Positions 56,801 to 64,000 of a stretch of 64,000 nucleotides of DNA are shown here, piece by piece. The position numbers and the translations under genes were made by a program. Origin of the DNA: Prochlorococcus sp. AG-418-C09 (GTDB taxonomy: Bacteria > Cyanobacteriota > Cyanobacteriia > PCC-6307 > Cyanobiaceae). The notes under the pieces are model-generated. The model ran no database searches. It was given only the letters and a program-made list of their open reading frames with translations, and was not told where the DNA came from. Positions within the stretch are counted from its first letter, which is position 1; every line of letters begins with the position of its first letter. The stretch covers positions 1 through 64,000 of the forward strand of contig QCLS01000004.1 in the NCBI GenBank assembly GCA_003214355.1, read 5' to 3'.

Positions 56801-58045
56801 ATGTATCTAAGAAAAGTAAACTACTGGAACCATTCAAACAAACTTAGATGCGTTTCTGTGGATAATCAAGAATCACCTTTGATATCAATTGATATTTGGT
56901 GCAAAGCTGGAATTTCATTTGAAAATAAAAATAAAAGGGGGACTGCCCATTTTCTTGAGCACATAATTTTCAAAGGTAGCAATAATTTGTTACCAGGTGA
57001 ATTTGATTATAAAATCGAATCACTTGGTGGATCAAGTAATGCCTCAACTGGGTACGATGATGCACATTACTACGTTCTCATACCACCTGACAATTTTATA
57101 GAATCACTTAGTCTTTTATCAAATTTAATATTACGACCAAAAATTGACCCCAATGAGTTTGCAAAAGAAAAGTCTGTTGTAGTCGAGGAAATAAAGCAAC
57201 AAAACGATCAACCTGATGAATTTCTTTTTAACCTATTTTTAAAAAAAATTTGGGGTAATAATATTTATAGTAATACTATTTTAGGCGAGGAAGAAAGCAT
57301 TAGAAGACTCAAATTAGAGGATCTTTTAGATTTCCACTCAAAAAGGTATTCAGTTAATAATTTATCGATAGCCGTATCAGGGAAAATCCCAAGAAATATT
57401 GAAAGCATAATAAATGAATGTCCGATATGTGAAATAAATAAAATTGAGAATCTTCAAGAAAATCACTCTGAATTTGAGCAAGTAATTAATCAAGGAAGAG
57501 AGGTAATAAAATATAAGAAATTAGAATTTTCAAGAATTTATATGGCCTGGCAGATCCCTAGGAATAAGAACCAGAAGCTTATAATAGGTTTTGAAATATT
57601 ATCCTCCATTCTCTCAGATGGAAAAAACAGTAGACTAGTAAAACCTCTAAAAGAACAAAGAAATTTAGTTGAATCAATTTACCTTGATGTAAATGCAGGA
57701 GAATTTGGAAGTCTATTAATCTTGGAAGCATGTTGCGAAAAAGATAAATTAGCTTTGGTTGAGAGAAAAATTAATGAAATAATAGATAAATTTATTAATG
57801 ATCCAAATGATATGGCTAATGAACTTCAAAGATCAATTAACATTATAAGAAGTAATTATTTATTTAATCTAGAAACTTGTTATCAGATAACTTCATTTTA
57901 TGGGAACAATTTGTTGTGGAATAGATATAATCCACTTTGTAAGTTAGACGAATATTTAAATTACTGGAGTATTGAAGGCAATTTCAAAGAGATTCTAAAT
58001 TATCTTCAAAAAAGTAAATTCACTCTAATAGCAGAAGGAAATTAA
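56801..58045 (+). CDS. M16-family zinc peptidase, active type
   Basis: A 414-residue M16 (pitrilysin/processing peptidase-like) subunit. The inverted zinc motif HFLEH is in RGTAHFLEHIIFKGS at about residue 50, and a downstream glutamate lies in EFAKEKSVVVEEIKQQ. Two M16 half domains are present. It is 2 bases before the second subunit, so the pair probably forms a heterodimer. Confidence 0.9.
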   Translation: MYLRKVNYWNHSNKLRCVSVDNQESPLISIDIWCKAGISFENKNKRGTAHFLEHIIFKGSNNLLPGEFDYKIESLGGSSNASTGYDDAHYYVLIPPDNFIESLSLLSNLILRPKIDPNEFAKEKSVVVEEIKQQNDQPDEFLFNLFLKKIWGNNIYSNTILGEEESIRRLKLEDLLDFHSKRYSVNNLSIAVSGKIPRNIESIINECPICEINKIENLQENHSEFEQVINQGREVIKYKKLEFSRIYMAWQIPRNKNQKLIIGFEILSSILSDGKNSRLVKPLKEQRNLVESIYLDVNAGEFGSLLILEACCEKDKLALVERKINEIIDKFINDPNDMANELQRSINIIRSNYLFNLETCYQITSFYGNNLLWNRYNPLCKLDEYLNYWSIEGNFKEILNYLQKSKFTLIAEGN

Positions 58046-58047
58046 AT

Positions 58048-59286
58048 ATGAATTCTTACTATATCCAAGATGAGGATAATCTAATTTCGTTTAGTTGTGT
58101 TTGGATTAATGGAGGTAGTATTCTAGATAAAAAAGGCAAAAGAGGATTAAACAATATACTTACATCTTTACTTTCAAGAGGATGTTATGGATATGATAAT
58201 TTTTCTTTATCTGAGTATGTGGATTCATATGGAGCAGAATTAAATTTTGACACTTCAGAGGATGGAATTTTAATTACATTAAAATCATTAAATAAATTTT
58301 CTGATAAATTAACTCCACTATTGAGGTTAATTATAGAAAAACCCAATTTAGATAAAGAAGAATTTCTATATTGTAAAAGAATTGCTAAAAATTATCTAAT
58401 AAAGTCTCGTGAGAACCCTTTCAATATTGCTTTTGAGAACTGGAGAAGAATTACATATTCAGATCATCCATATTCGTTCGATGTAAATGGGTACTTAGAA
58501 GACATCGATAACATAAATTATGAAGATATTATTAGTGAATATAATCAATTTAAATCTAGAAATAAAATTCTTTTATCTAACTTCAAGACAAAATTTTCAT
58601 CTTCAAAGAATATCAGTAAATTAAGCAATAACCATAAAATAAAAAATATTTATCAAGAACTAAATTCATCATTTAACTTTAGTTCTGAAAGAATTATTGA
58701 ATACTCTCTAGATTCTAATCAGTTGATAATAATGATAGGTAGTCAAACATGTCCTATAAATTGTAAGGATTTTCTAATTCTAAAATTACTAGAAGCACAT
58801 TTATCATTTGGAATGAGTTCAGAATTATTCAAACAATTTAGAGAGGAAAAAGGATTTACTTATGATCAAGGTATTTTCTTTCCTTCAAGAATGCTAAAAG
58901 CTCCATTCCTAATTTATTTATCTGTATCTAATGAAAATGCATTAGCTGCATATAAATTATTAATTAACATCTGGGAACGATTAAAGAGAAATAATCTTAC
59001 AGAGGCGGAGACAGAGTTAGCAAGAAAAAAATTATATGGATACACTCTTCATTCTCAACAAACTTTGGAGGATGTAATTACTAGAAAGGCAAAGTTAATT
59101 GGTTATGGAGTAGATCATAATTTTGATGACAATCTTCTTAATAAAATTGGCAATATTAAACCTAAAGAGATTCAACAAGTTGCAAACAAATACTTTAATT
59201 ATCCTTACTTAAGCATTGTAGGTAAAAGTGAAATTACAAAAGAGATAAAGAATCTATGGAATAAAGTAAATGATTTTTATATTTGA
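58048..59286 (+). CDS. M16-family peptidase, non-catalytic partner
   Basis: A 412-residue M16 protein without HxxEH: the equivalent place reads RGLNNILTSLLSRG. The Y-containing substrate loop (FREEKGFTYDQGIFFPSRM) that inactive subunits contribute is present. It follows the active subunit by 2 bases. Its last 10 bases overlap the end of sipA. Confidence 0.88.
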   Translation: MNSYYIQDEDNLISFSCVWINGGSILDKKGKRGLNNILTSLLSRGCYGYDNFSLSEYVDSYGAELNFDTSEDGILITLKSLNKFSDKLTPLLRLIIEKPNLDKEEFLYCKRIAKNYLIKSRENPFNIAFENWRRITYSDHPYSFDVNGYLEDIDNINYEDIISEYNQFKSRNKILLSNFKTKFSSSKNISKLSNNHKIKNIYQELNSSFNFSSERIIEYSLDSNQLIIMIGSQTCPINCKDFLILKLLEAHLSFGMSSELFKQFREEKGFTYDQGIFFPSRMLKAPFLIYLSVSNENALAAYKLLINIWERLKRNNLTEAETELARKKLYGYTLHSQQTLEDVITRKAKLIGYGVDHNFDDNLLNKIGNIKPKEIQQVANKYFNYPYLSIVGKSEITKEIKNLWNKVNDFYI

Positions 59287-59486
59287 CTAAGCTTATCAAC
59301 AGCAATGAGAAATTTTCCTCTTCTGAATGTAACTTCAACTGTATCTGGTGAAACTATTGCTGAAATTTGACCAATCTCATCAATATCTACTAAATCAGGT
59401 GGTCTTAACATAGGCATATTTTCGGAGGTTTTAAGATAAGGGAGTGGCATAATTAATTTCACTTTATCTTTCAATTTAAATGACAT
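59277..59486 (-). CDS. sipA: SipA-like (DUF3148) regulatory protein
   Basis: A 69-residue SH3-like protein with the signature PLPYLKTSENMPMLRPPDLV and a C-terminal FRRGKFLIAVDKL strand. SipA binds the sensor kinase NblS (Hik33) in other cyanobacteria and raises its activity. Database records often call the family an NDH assembly protein. Length is typical. The symbol is by family; the partner kinase is not in this window. Confidence 0.8.
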   Translation of the reverse strand: MSFKLKDKVKLIMPLPYLKTSENMPMLRPPDLVDIDEIGQISAIVSPDTVEVTFRRGKFLIAVDKLSQI

Positions 59487-59534
59487 TTATTTTTAAACAG
59501 TAGATAATTTAACGTATTTTATTCTACATAAATA

Positions 59535-59557
59535 TTTATATTTTATACAAATATAAA
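59535..59557. repeat. AT-only inverted repeat upstream of ftsH
   Basis: Arms TTTATATTT and AAATATAAA with a 5-base loop, 73 bases before the ftsH ATG. It contains only A and T in the arms, so chance is a real explanation. It could be part of the promoter. Confidence 0.3.
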
Positions 59558-59630
59558 CGATATAAATTTCAAAAATGCCAACGGAATGCAAACTGAAGTC
59601 TTAGAATAATTGAATTAACAGATTTTCTTA

Positions 59631-61544
59631 ATGAATCCTAAAACCAAAACGATATTACTGTGGATGTTACCCATCGTTCTCGTTATTGGCCTATCCTGGC
59701 AACTGATATCCAATAATAGTGTTGATTCTCTCAACTCAAATGGAACAACTGTGGCGCCAAAGAATACCGCAGTTGCAAGAATGAGTTATGGAAGATTTCT
59801 TGATTATATAGAAGCTGGAAGAGTTACATCAGTAGATATTTTCGATGGAGGAAGAAACGCAGTTGTAGAAACAGTGGATTCTGATCTGGATAATAAGGTT
59901 CAAAGAATAAGGGTAGATTTACCAGGATTAACTCCTGAACTAATAAGTGTTCTCAAAAATGAAGGGATAAGCTTTGACATACACCCAGTTAAGACCTCAT
60001 CTCCAGTTTTTGGAGTCTTAGGTAATTTACTTTTCCCTGCCTTGTTGATAGGTGGTTTAATTCTTCTTGCTAGAAGATCTAATGGTATGCCAGGGGGTCC
60101 TGGACAGGCTATGCAATTTGGAAAAACCAAAGCAAGATTTGCTATGGAAGCAAATACTGGTGTAGTTTTTGATGATGTTGCTGGTGTAAATGAAGCTAAA
60201 GAGGATTTAGAAGAGGTTGTAACTTTTCTCAAGAAACCTGAGAAATTCACCTCTGTAGGAGCTCGAATACCCAAAGGTGTGCTGCTAGTTGGTCCTCCTG
60301 GAACAGGGAAAACACTTTTAGCAAAAGCTATAGCTGGTGAAGCTGGTGTACCATTTTTCTCATTATCAGGTTCAGAATTTGTAGAAATGTTTGTAGGTGT
60401 TGGCGCTAGTAGGGTTAGAGACTTATTCAAAAGGGCTAAAGAAAATAGTCCTTGCTTAATATTTATAGATGAAATAGATGCAGTAGGTAGGCAAAGAGGT
60501 GCAGGGATTGGTGGTGGAAATGATGAAAGGGAACAAACTTTGAATCAACTTCTTACTGAAATGGATGGTTTCGAAGGTAATAGTGGAATAATAATTATTG
60601 CAGCTACGAATAGACCAGATGTTCTTGATTCAGCCTTAATGAGGCCAGGAAGATTTGATAGGCAAGTAACTGTTGATGCTCCTGATATAAAAGGTAGGCT
60701 ATCTATACTTCAAGTACACTCTAGGAATAAAAAATTAGATAAGGATTTAACACTTGAAAGTATTGCTCGAAGGACTCCTGGTTTTACAGGAGCTGATCTT
60801 GCTAATCTCCTTAACGAGGCTGCTATATTGACTGCCAGAAGAAGAAAGGATTCTATAAGTATCCTTGAGATTGACGATTCAGTAGACAGAATAGTTGCAG
60901 GGATGGAGGGTTCTCCATTAACAGATGGAAGGAGTAAAAGGCTAATTGCATATCATGAAGTAGGCCATGCATTAATAGGCTCTTTAGTAAAAGCTCACGA
61001 TCCAGTACAAAAAGTTACAGTAATTCCTCGAGGTCAAGCAAAGGGCTTAACATGGTTCACTCCAGACGATGAACAAACTTTAGTTAGTAGAGCACAATTG
61101 AAAGCGAGAATAATGGGGGCTCTGGGCGGAAGAGCTGCTGAAGACGTTGTTTTTGGGAAAGGGGAGATAACAACTGGTGCAGGAGGTGATTTTCAACAAG
61201 TTGCTTCGATGGCAAGGCAGATGGTAACAAAATTTGGGATGAGTGATTTAGGACCTATTGCTTTAGAAGGAGGCAATCAAGAAGTTTTTGTTGGAAGAGA
61301 TTTAATGACAAGAAGTGAAGTATCAGACTCTATTTCTAAACAAATAGATGAAAGTATTAGGGTCATGGTAAAAGACTGCTATAAGGAAACCTATGAGATT
61401 GTTAATAAAAACAGAGCTGCAATGGATAAATTAGTTGAATTATTAATTGAAAAAGAAACTATTGATGGAGAAGAATTTACAGAAATTCTATCAAAATATA
61501 CAAAAATCCCTGAAAAAGAGAGATCACCGCAACTACTAAATTGA
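59631..61544 (+). CDS. ftsH: ATP-dependent zinc metalloprotease FtsH
   Basis: A 637-residue membrane AAA+ protease with an N-terminal helix (8-28), a lumenal/periplasmic region, a second helix (about 126-148), Walker A GPPGTGKT at 221-228, Walker B LIFIDE at 276-281, SRH around MRPGRFDR and zinc site HEVGH at 442-446. In cyanobacteria FtsH hetero-hexamers degrade damaged D1. Which of the four paralogues this is cannot be said. Confidence 0.97.
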   Translation: MNPKTKTILLWMLPIVLVIGLSWQLISNNSVDSLNSNGTTVAPKNTAVARMSYGRFLDYIEAGRVTSVDIFDGGRNAVVETVDSDLDNKVQRIRVDLPGLTPELISVLKNEGISFDIHPVKTSSPVFGVLGNLLFPALLIGGLILLARRSNGMPGGPGQAMQFGKTKARFAMEANTGVVFDDVAGVNEAKEDLEEVVTFLKKPEKFTSVGARIPKGVLLVGPPGTGKTLLAKAIAGEAGVPFFSLSGSEFVEMFVGVGASRVRDLFKRAKENSPCLIFIDEIDAVGRQRGAGIGGGNDEREQTLNQLLTEMDGFEGNSGIIIIAATNRPDVLDSALMRPGRFDRQVTVDAPDIKGRLSILQVHSRNKKLDKDLTLESIARRTPGFTGADLANLLNEAAILTARRRKDSISILEIDDSVDRIVAGMEGSPLTDGRSKRLIAYHEVGHALIGSLVKAHDPVQKVTVIPRGQAKGLTWFTPDDEQTLVSRAQLKARIMGALGGRAAEDVVFGKGEITTGAGGDFQQVASMARQMVTKFGMSDLGPIALEGGNQEVFVGRDLMTRSEVSDSISKQIDESIRVMVKDCYKETYEIVNKNRAAMDKLVELLIEKETIDGEEFTEILSKYTKIPEKERSPQLLN

Positions 61545-61556
61545 TTAAATAATTAA

Positions 61557-62147
61557 TTAACTATTTATAAATGGTTTTTTATCTAAAACTAGATCAATAA
61601 GTCCATATTCGACAGCTTCTTTAGGTGACATATAAAAGTCTCTATCAGTATCTTCTTTAATTCTATTGAGATTCTGTCCAGTTCTTTCAGACAATTCACT
61701 ATTTAGACGTTCTTTTAAAAACAATATTTCATTGGCTTGTATACGAATATCACTAGCCTGACCCCTTGCCCCTCCCAAAGGTTGGTGAATCATTATTCTC
61801 GAATGTCTTAGACTACTCCTCTTACCTCTGGTACCTGCAGCAAGTAGAAAAGCTCCCATGCTAGCTGCTAATCCTACACAAACTGTATGTATATCAGGCT
61901 TTACATGCTGCATTGTATCAAATATCCCAAGGCCATCGTAAACTGAACCTCCAGGAGAATTTATGTACATATATATATCTTTCTCAGGATCCTCGGCCTC
62001 CAAAAACAATAACTGAGCAACTATTCTGTTTGCAGTATCACTAGTAACCTGCTCTCCTAGGAATATAATTCTTTCTCTAAGCAGCCTAGAATAAATGTCA
62101 AATACTCTTTCGGTACCACCAGATTCTTCAAGAACTAGAGGGATCAT
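61557..62147 (-). CDS. clpP: ATP-dependent Clp protease proteolytic subunit
   Basis: A 196-residue ClpP with the catalytic triad S96 (GLAASMGA), H121 ([10 protein letters not shown]) and D170 (DTDRDFYMS). Length normal. It is convergent with ftsH, 12 bases apart. The genome probably has other clpP/clpR copies; this one keeps all catalytic residues. Confidence 0.96.
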   Translation of the reverse strand: MIPLVLEESGGTERVFDIYSRLLRERIIFLGEQVTSDTANRIVAQLLFLEAEDPEKDIYMYINSPGGSVYDGLGIFDTMQHVKPDIHTVCVGLAASMGAFLLAAGTRGKRSSLRHSRIMIHQPLGGARGQASDIRIQANEILFLKERLNSELSERTGQNLNRIKEDTDRDFYMSPKEAVEYGLIDLVLDKKPFINS

Positions 62148-62229
62148 AATAATTTTTTATTTGATTTATATGATCTTAACGATAATGAGTCAGGTTACGC
62201 TATGGTTATTAAGGTTTACATATAAAATA

Positions 62230-62841
62230 GTGAAAGAAAAACTAACTGTCTCAGATAGCAAAGCATTATTCCATGAAGAATTTCCTTTCGTAATTCCAAG
62301 CTTATATAAGCGTATAGTTGACGAAATGCTTGTCGAACTAAACTTGTTAAATAATCAAACTGAATTTATACAAGAAAAATATTTTTGTGTTGGTCTTAGA
62401 GAAACATTTAATGAATTAACAAAAGGCTATGAACCAAAGATGAACATTGAAAAGCTTTTTAAGGCCTTATGTAAATCAACAAATTTCCAGGCTGAAGAAA
62501 TTATAAAATCATCTCAAAACACATTAAAAGATTATAAAAACAAGTCTTTAAAAGAAATTTCTAATTTAATTATAGAAAATAAGCCCAACAACCATTACTA
62601 CTCAAGAATCTTTTCATTAGGTATTTACAAAATAATATCTTCTGCAAAGGACTTTATTGATGAAGAAGATATCAACAAAATTACAATTATTAAAGAAATA
62701 ACAGAAGTACTAAAAATTCCTTTATCAAGAACTGAAAAAGATATTAGCTTGTACAAAAGTAATATAAAGAAATTAAATCAAGCAAAATCATTAATGGAGG
62801 AAACAATTAGGTCAGAGAGAGAAAAAAGAAATAAGAAATAA
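62230..62841 (+). CDS. thf1: photosystem II biogenesis protein Psb29/Thf1
   Basis: A 203-residue helical protein from GTG 62230, matching the family from its first conserved residues: LTVSDSKALFHEEFPFVIPS, then YKRIVDEMLVELNLLNNQ and NELTKGYEP. It supports PSII and FtsH turnover of D1, which suits ftsH and clpP next door. Open frames upstream (ATG 62095, 62170, 62185) would add a hydrophobic stretch not found in the family and the first would overlap clpP. Confidence 0.88.
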   Translation: MKEKLTVSDSKALFHEEFPFVIPSLYKRIVDEMLVELNLLNNQTEFIQEKYFCVGLRETFNELTKGYEPKMNIEKLFKALCKSTNFQAEEIIKSSQNTLKDYKNKSLKEISNLIIENKPNNHYYSRIFSLGIYKIISSAKDFIDEEDINKITIIKEITEVLKIPLSRTEKDISLYKSNIKKLNQAKSLMEETIRSEREKRNKK

Positions 62842-62848
62842 TCAATTT

Positions 62849-63019
62849 TTATTTTGCCTTATTTCTTTTTTTGTCTTTCCAAGAAATGTAAGATATGTAA
62901 ATTACAGATATAGTTATTAAAACAAGAAGTATAAAAGAACTTGTAATAAGAATTCTATTGAAGTTTTCAAATAGTATGGAAATGATCAGATAATTAAATA
63001 TCAATTGATCCATCACCAT
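62849..63019 (-). CDS. small single-helix membrane protein overlapping petN
   Basis: A 56-residue frame ([10 protein letters not shown]...) with one strong membrane helix ([22 protein letters not shown]) and a basic end ([10 protein letters not shown]). Its ATG lies inside petN in another frame and the genes overlap by 26 bases, suggesting translational coupling. The frame stays open further into petN (to 63082), but those residues are a petN shadow. Start is uncertain; family not recognised. Confidence 0.5.
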   Translation of the reverse strand: MVMDQLIFNYLIISILFENFNRILITSSFILLVLITISVIYISYISWKDKKRNKAK

Positions 63020-63095
63020 TTCTTCCCCAGACAACCATGGCGATTGAAAAAGTGAAAATCGCGGCCAAAGCAGCCCAACCAATTTCGTAAATCAT
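62994..63095 (-). CDS. petN: cytochrome b6-f complex subunit PetN
   Basis: A 33-residue single-helix subunit of the b6f complex. The product [20 protein letters not shown] followed by [13 protein letters not shown] is a near-perfect match to the conserved PetN helix and tail (VVWGRNG). It is too short for most gene finders. Located on the thylakoid membrane. A small membrane protein overlaps its end. Confidence 0.95.
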   Translation of the reverse strand: MIYEIGWAALAAIFTFSIAMVVWGRNGDGSIDI

Positions 63096-63238
63096 AGGTA
63101 ATTTGTACTTTAATAAAAATATAACAGATTATTTATAGAAAACTCTTCATTCTTGAGGAATTTTTACCATTACTAAGTTTTGATTGAAACGCTAAAAATC
63201 GTTTTTGTCTTTAGAATTAATAAAATAATTTATCTAAC

Positions 63239-63517
63239 GTGGGTAGAGTCGTATTAAATCACAGTACTAACTTAGAGGGACTGATCCCTATATTAAAGAA
63301 TCTAGCGGCAGAAAAGAACATTCAAACAGTAACGCCAGCATGCATATCAAAAGTAAAAGGAAGATCTACAAAATTTACCATTAGAATATCTGTTAATACT
63401 ATCAGTGGCTATAAGGCCATCGCAAGAAAGGGACAAACCGCTCAAGAAGTTTTCATAACAACAAAACTAAGTAAAGATGAATTAAAAGAACTTTTAGAAT
63501 TTCATACTAATAAGTAA
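63239..63517 (+). CDS. DUF2103 family protein
   Basis: A 92-residue protein from a GTG start, matching the cyanobacterial DUF2103 family (predicted metal-binding): GRVVLNHSTNLEGLIPIL, TVTPACISKVKGRS and GYKAIARKGQTAQEVFI. It is small and basic. Divergent from petN across 143 bases. Function unknown. Confidence 0.85.
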   Translation: MGRVVLNHSTNLEGLIPILKNLAAEKNIQTVTPACISKVKGRSTKFTIRISVNTISGYKAIARKGQTAQEVFITTKLSKDELKELLEFHTNK

Positions 63518-63547
63518 TATTATAAATAAAATTATTTCTGTTTTTTG

Positions 63548-63751
63548 ATGAAATCTTTAATAAAGATAACTTTTATATTATTTTTATCCTTATTTTATAA
63601 TGAAGTGAAATCCCTTTCTAATACAAAGATTCTTCAGATGTGTAAAGATGAGATCAATACACAAGCCTGTATAAAAAAACTTAAGACAAGAAGATCAGAC
63701 TTAAATGAAGGCAAACCTATTGAGATAGAGGTTATTCCATATAAAGAGTAA
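63548..63751 (+). CDS. small exported hypothetical protein, 67 aa
   Basis: From ATG 63548 the protein has a signal peptide (IKITFILFLSLFYNEVKS) and a 48-residue mature part with two cysteines (QMCKDE, QACIKK) nine residues apart, which could form a disulfide. I prefer this ATG over the TTG one codon earlier. Lies 30 bases after the DUF2103 gene. Confidence 0.62.
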   Translation: MKSLIKITFILFLSLFYNEVKSLSNTKILQMCKDEINTQACIKKLKTRRSDLNEGKPIEIEVIPYKE

Positions 63752-63758
63752 GTAATTA

Positions 63759-64000
63759 TTAAATCTCATGCTCAGATTCAAACCTGGCAAATGCCTCCTT
63801 ATAATTTTTCATTAATGTTTCTGATTCTTCAGTAAATCCAACTAATTCATAATCATTCTTTAAAAGATCAAATAACGAAACTACAAAAGAAAATGCTGAC
63901 ATATATTCCTTTTGTATCTCTTCATCATTAATATCAAAAATCTTAGCCAAAATTAACTCTATATTCTTCTTTGAAGAATCTATATTCCTTTCAAAACTCT
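63759..64000 (-). CDS. hypothetical protein, 5' end beyond the window
   Basis: The - strand frame ends at 63759 and stays open to the window edge, so its start lies outside. The visible 80 residues are acidic and helical (EEIQKEYMSAFSFVVSLFDLL...). A TTG at 63950 could be a start but the upstream codons also read as protein. Family not recognised. Confidence 0.5.
   Translation of the reverse strand, partial: SFERNIDSSKKNIELILAKIFDINDEEIQKEYMSAFSFVVSLFDLLKNDYELVGFTEESETLMKNYKEAFARFESEHEI

Noticed and set aside
59535..59557. Palindrome upstream of ftsH as an operator
   Set aside because: The arms are A/T only, so such a match is likely by chance in this base composition; kept only as a low-confidence repeat.
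59900..60430. 176-codon frame on the - strand inside ftsH
   Set aside because: Mirror of the conserved AAA+ region; proline/serine-rich composition typical of antisense reading.
62095..62229. N-terminal extension of thf1 from ATG 62095
   Set aside because: Overlaps the start of clpP and adds 45 residues with a hydrophobic stretch absent from the Psb29/Thf1 family; the conserved part begins at the GTG at 62230.
63190..63218. AAACG/CGTTT hairpin before the DUF2103 gene as a terminator
   Set aside because: Only five base pairs with an AT-rich loop, in a divergent intergenic region where no transcript needs to end.
1..64000. tRNA, rRNA, CRISPR, IS or prophage elements
   Set aside because: I read all intergenic gaps for T-loop motifs, direct repeats with spacers and transposase-like frames and saw none. 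A covariance-model scan would be needed to exclude small non-coding RNAs.

Overview
The window reads as chromosomal DNA of a low-GC marine picocyanobacterium, most likely Prochlorococcus. Reasons: very AT-rich bases, tightly packed genes with short or overlapping junctions, and a photoautotroph gene set (chlP, pcyA, petN, ccsA, prk, both FBP aldolases, glpX, glgC, psb29/thf1, FtsH, cyanobacterial families such as DUF3685, DUF3727, DUF2103 and SipA). A low-light clade I (NATL-like) member is possible, but that is a guess. No tRNA, rRNA, IS element, prophage gene or CRISPR array was seen, and no gene-free stretch exceeds 300 bases.

Layout. 1-2900: an iron island with a CRP-family regulator, ferritin and an iron(III)-type ABC ATPase (futC), three Fur-box-like sites and an unlisted 40-residue Cys/Lys-rich peptide. 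2990-9340: housekeeping genes (nth, pgsA, hisA) among oxidoreductases and cyanobacterial hypotheticals, including a PPC-glutaredoxin fusion. 9350-16870: a long + strand run (thioredoxin-like, CofE-like, GNAT-like, ruvX, DUF3727, HAD, proB, lpxD, leuB). 16950-22720: Calvin cycle and lipid genes (prk, accD, class I and class II aldolases). 22740-26600: bidirectional terminator, then purS-purQ, a small DnaJ-type zinc finger, a CobW GTPase, a pentapeptide protein and a degenerate UPRTase-like protein.

26600-36050: ilvD, a CIA30 protein and a central-carbon block on the - strand (pgl, gnd, glgC, hemA, glpX) with rpe divergent from it. 36050-46940: ccsA, lptB, DUF309, typA, two M15 peptidases, chlP, glyS, sir. 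46990-51960: recG, a hypothetical, tsf and rpsB. 52070-56770: a glycosyltransferase, a 50-residue basic protein and a pcyA-devB-devC-devA operon. 56800-64000: two M16 peptidase genes, sipA, ftsH, clpP, thf1, petN, a small membrane protein, DUF2103 and an edge-truncated gene.

The most notable observations are: (1) gnd is 423 residues and lacks in frame about 49 residues that carry the conserved VSGG substrate-binding loop; (2) the rpsB leader has two interlocked perfect inverted repeats (A-B-A'-B', pseudoknot or switch topology) around a GGAGG; (3) a Cys/Lys-rich micropeptide lies directly behind a good Fur-box match; (4) each of the two tandem aldolase genes has a perfect inverted repeat ending exactly 18 nt before its ATG; (5) a small membrane ORF overlaps the end of petN out of frame.
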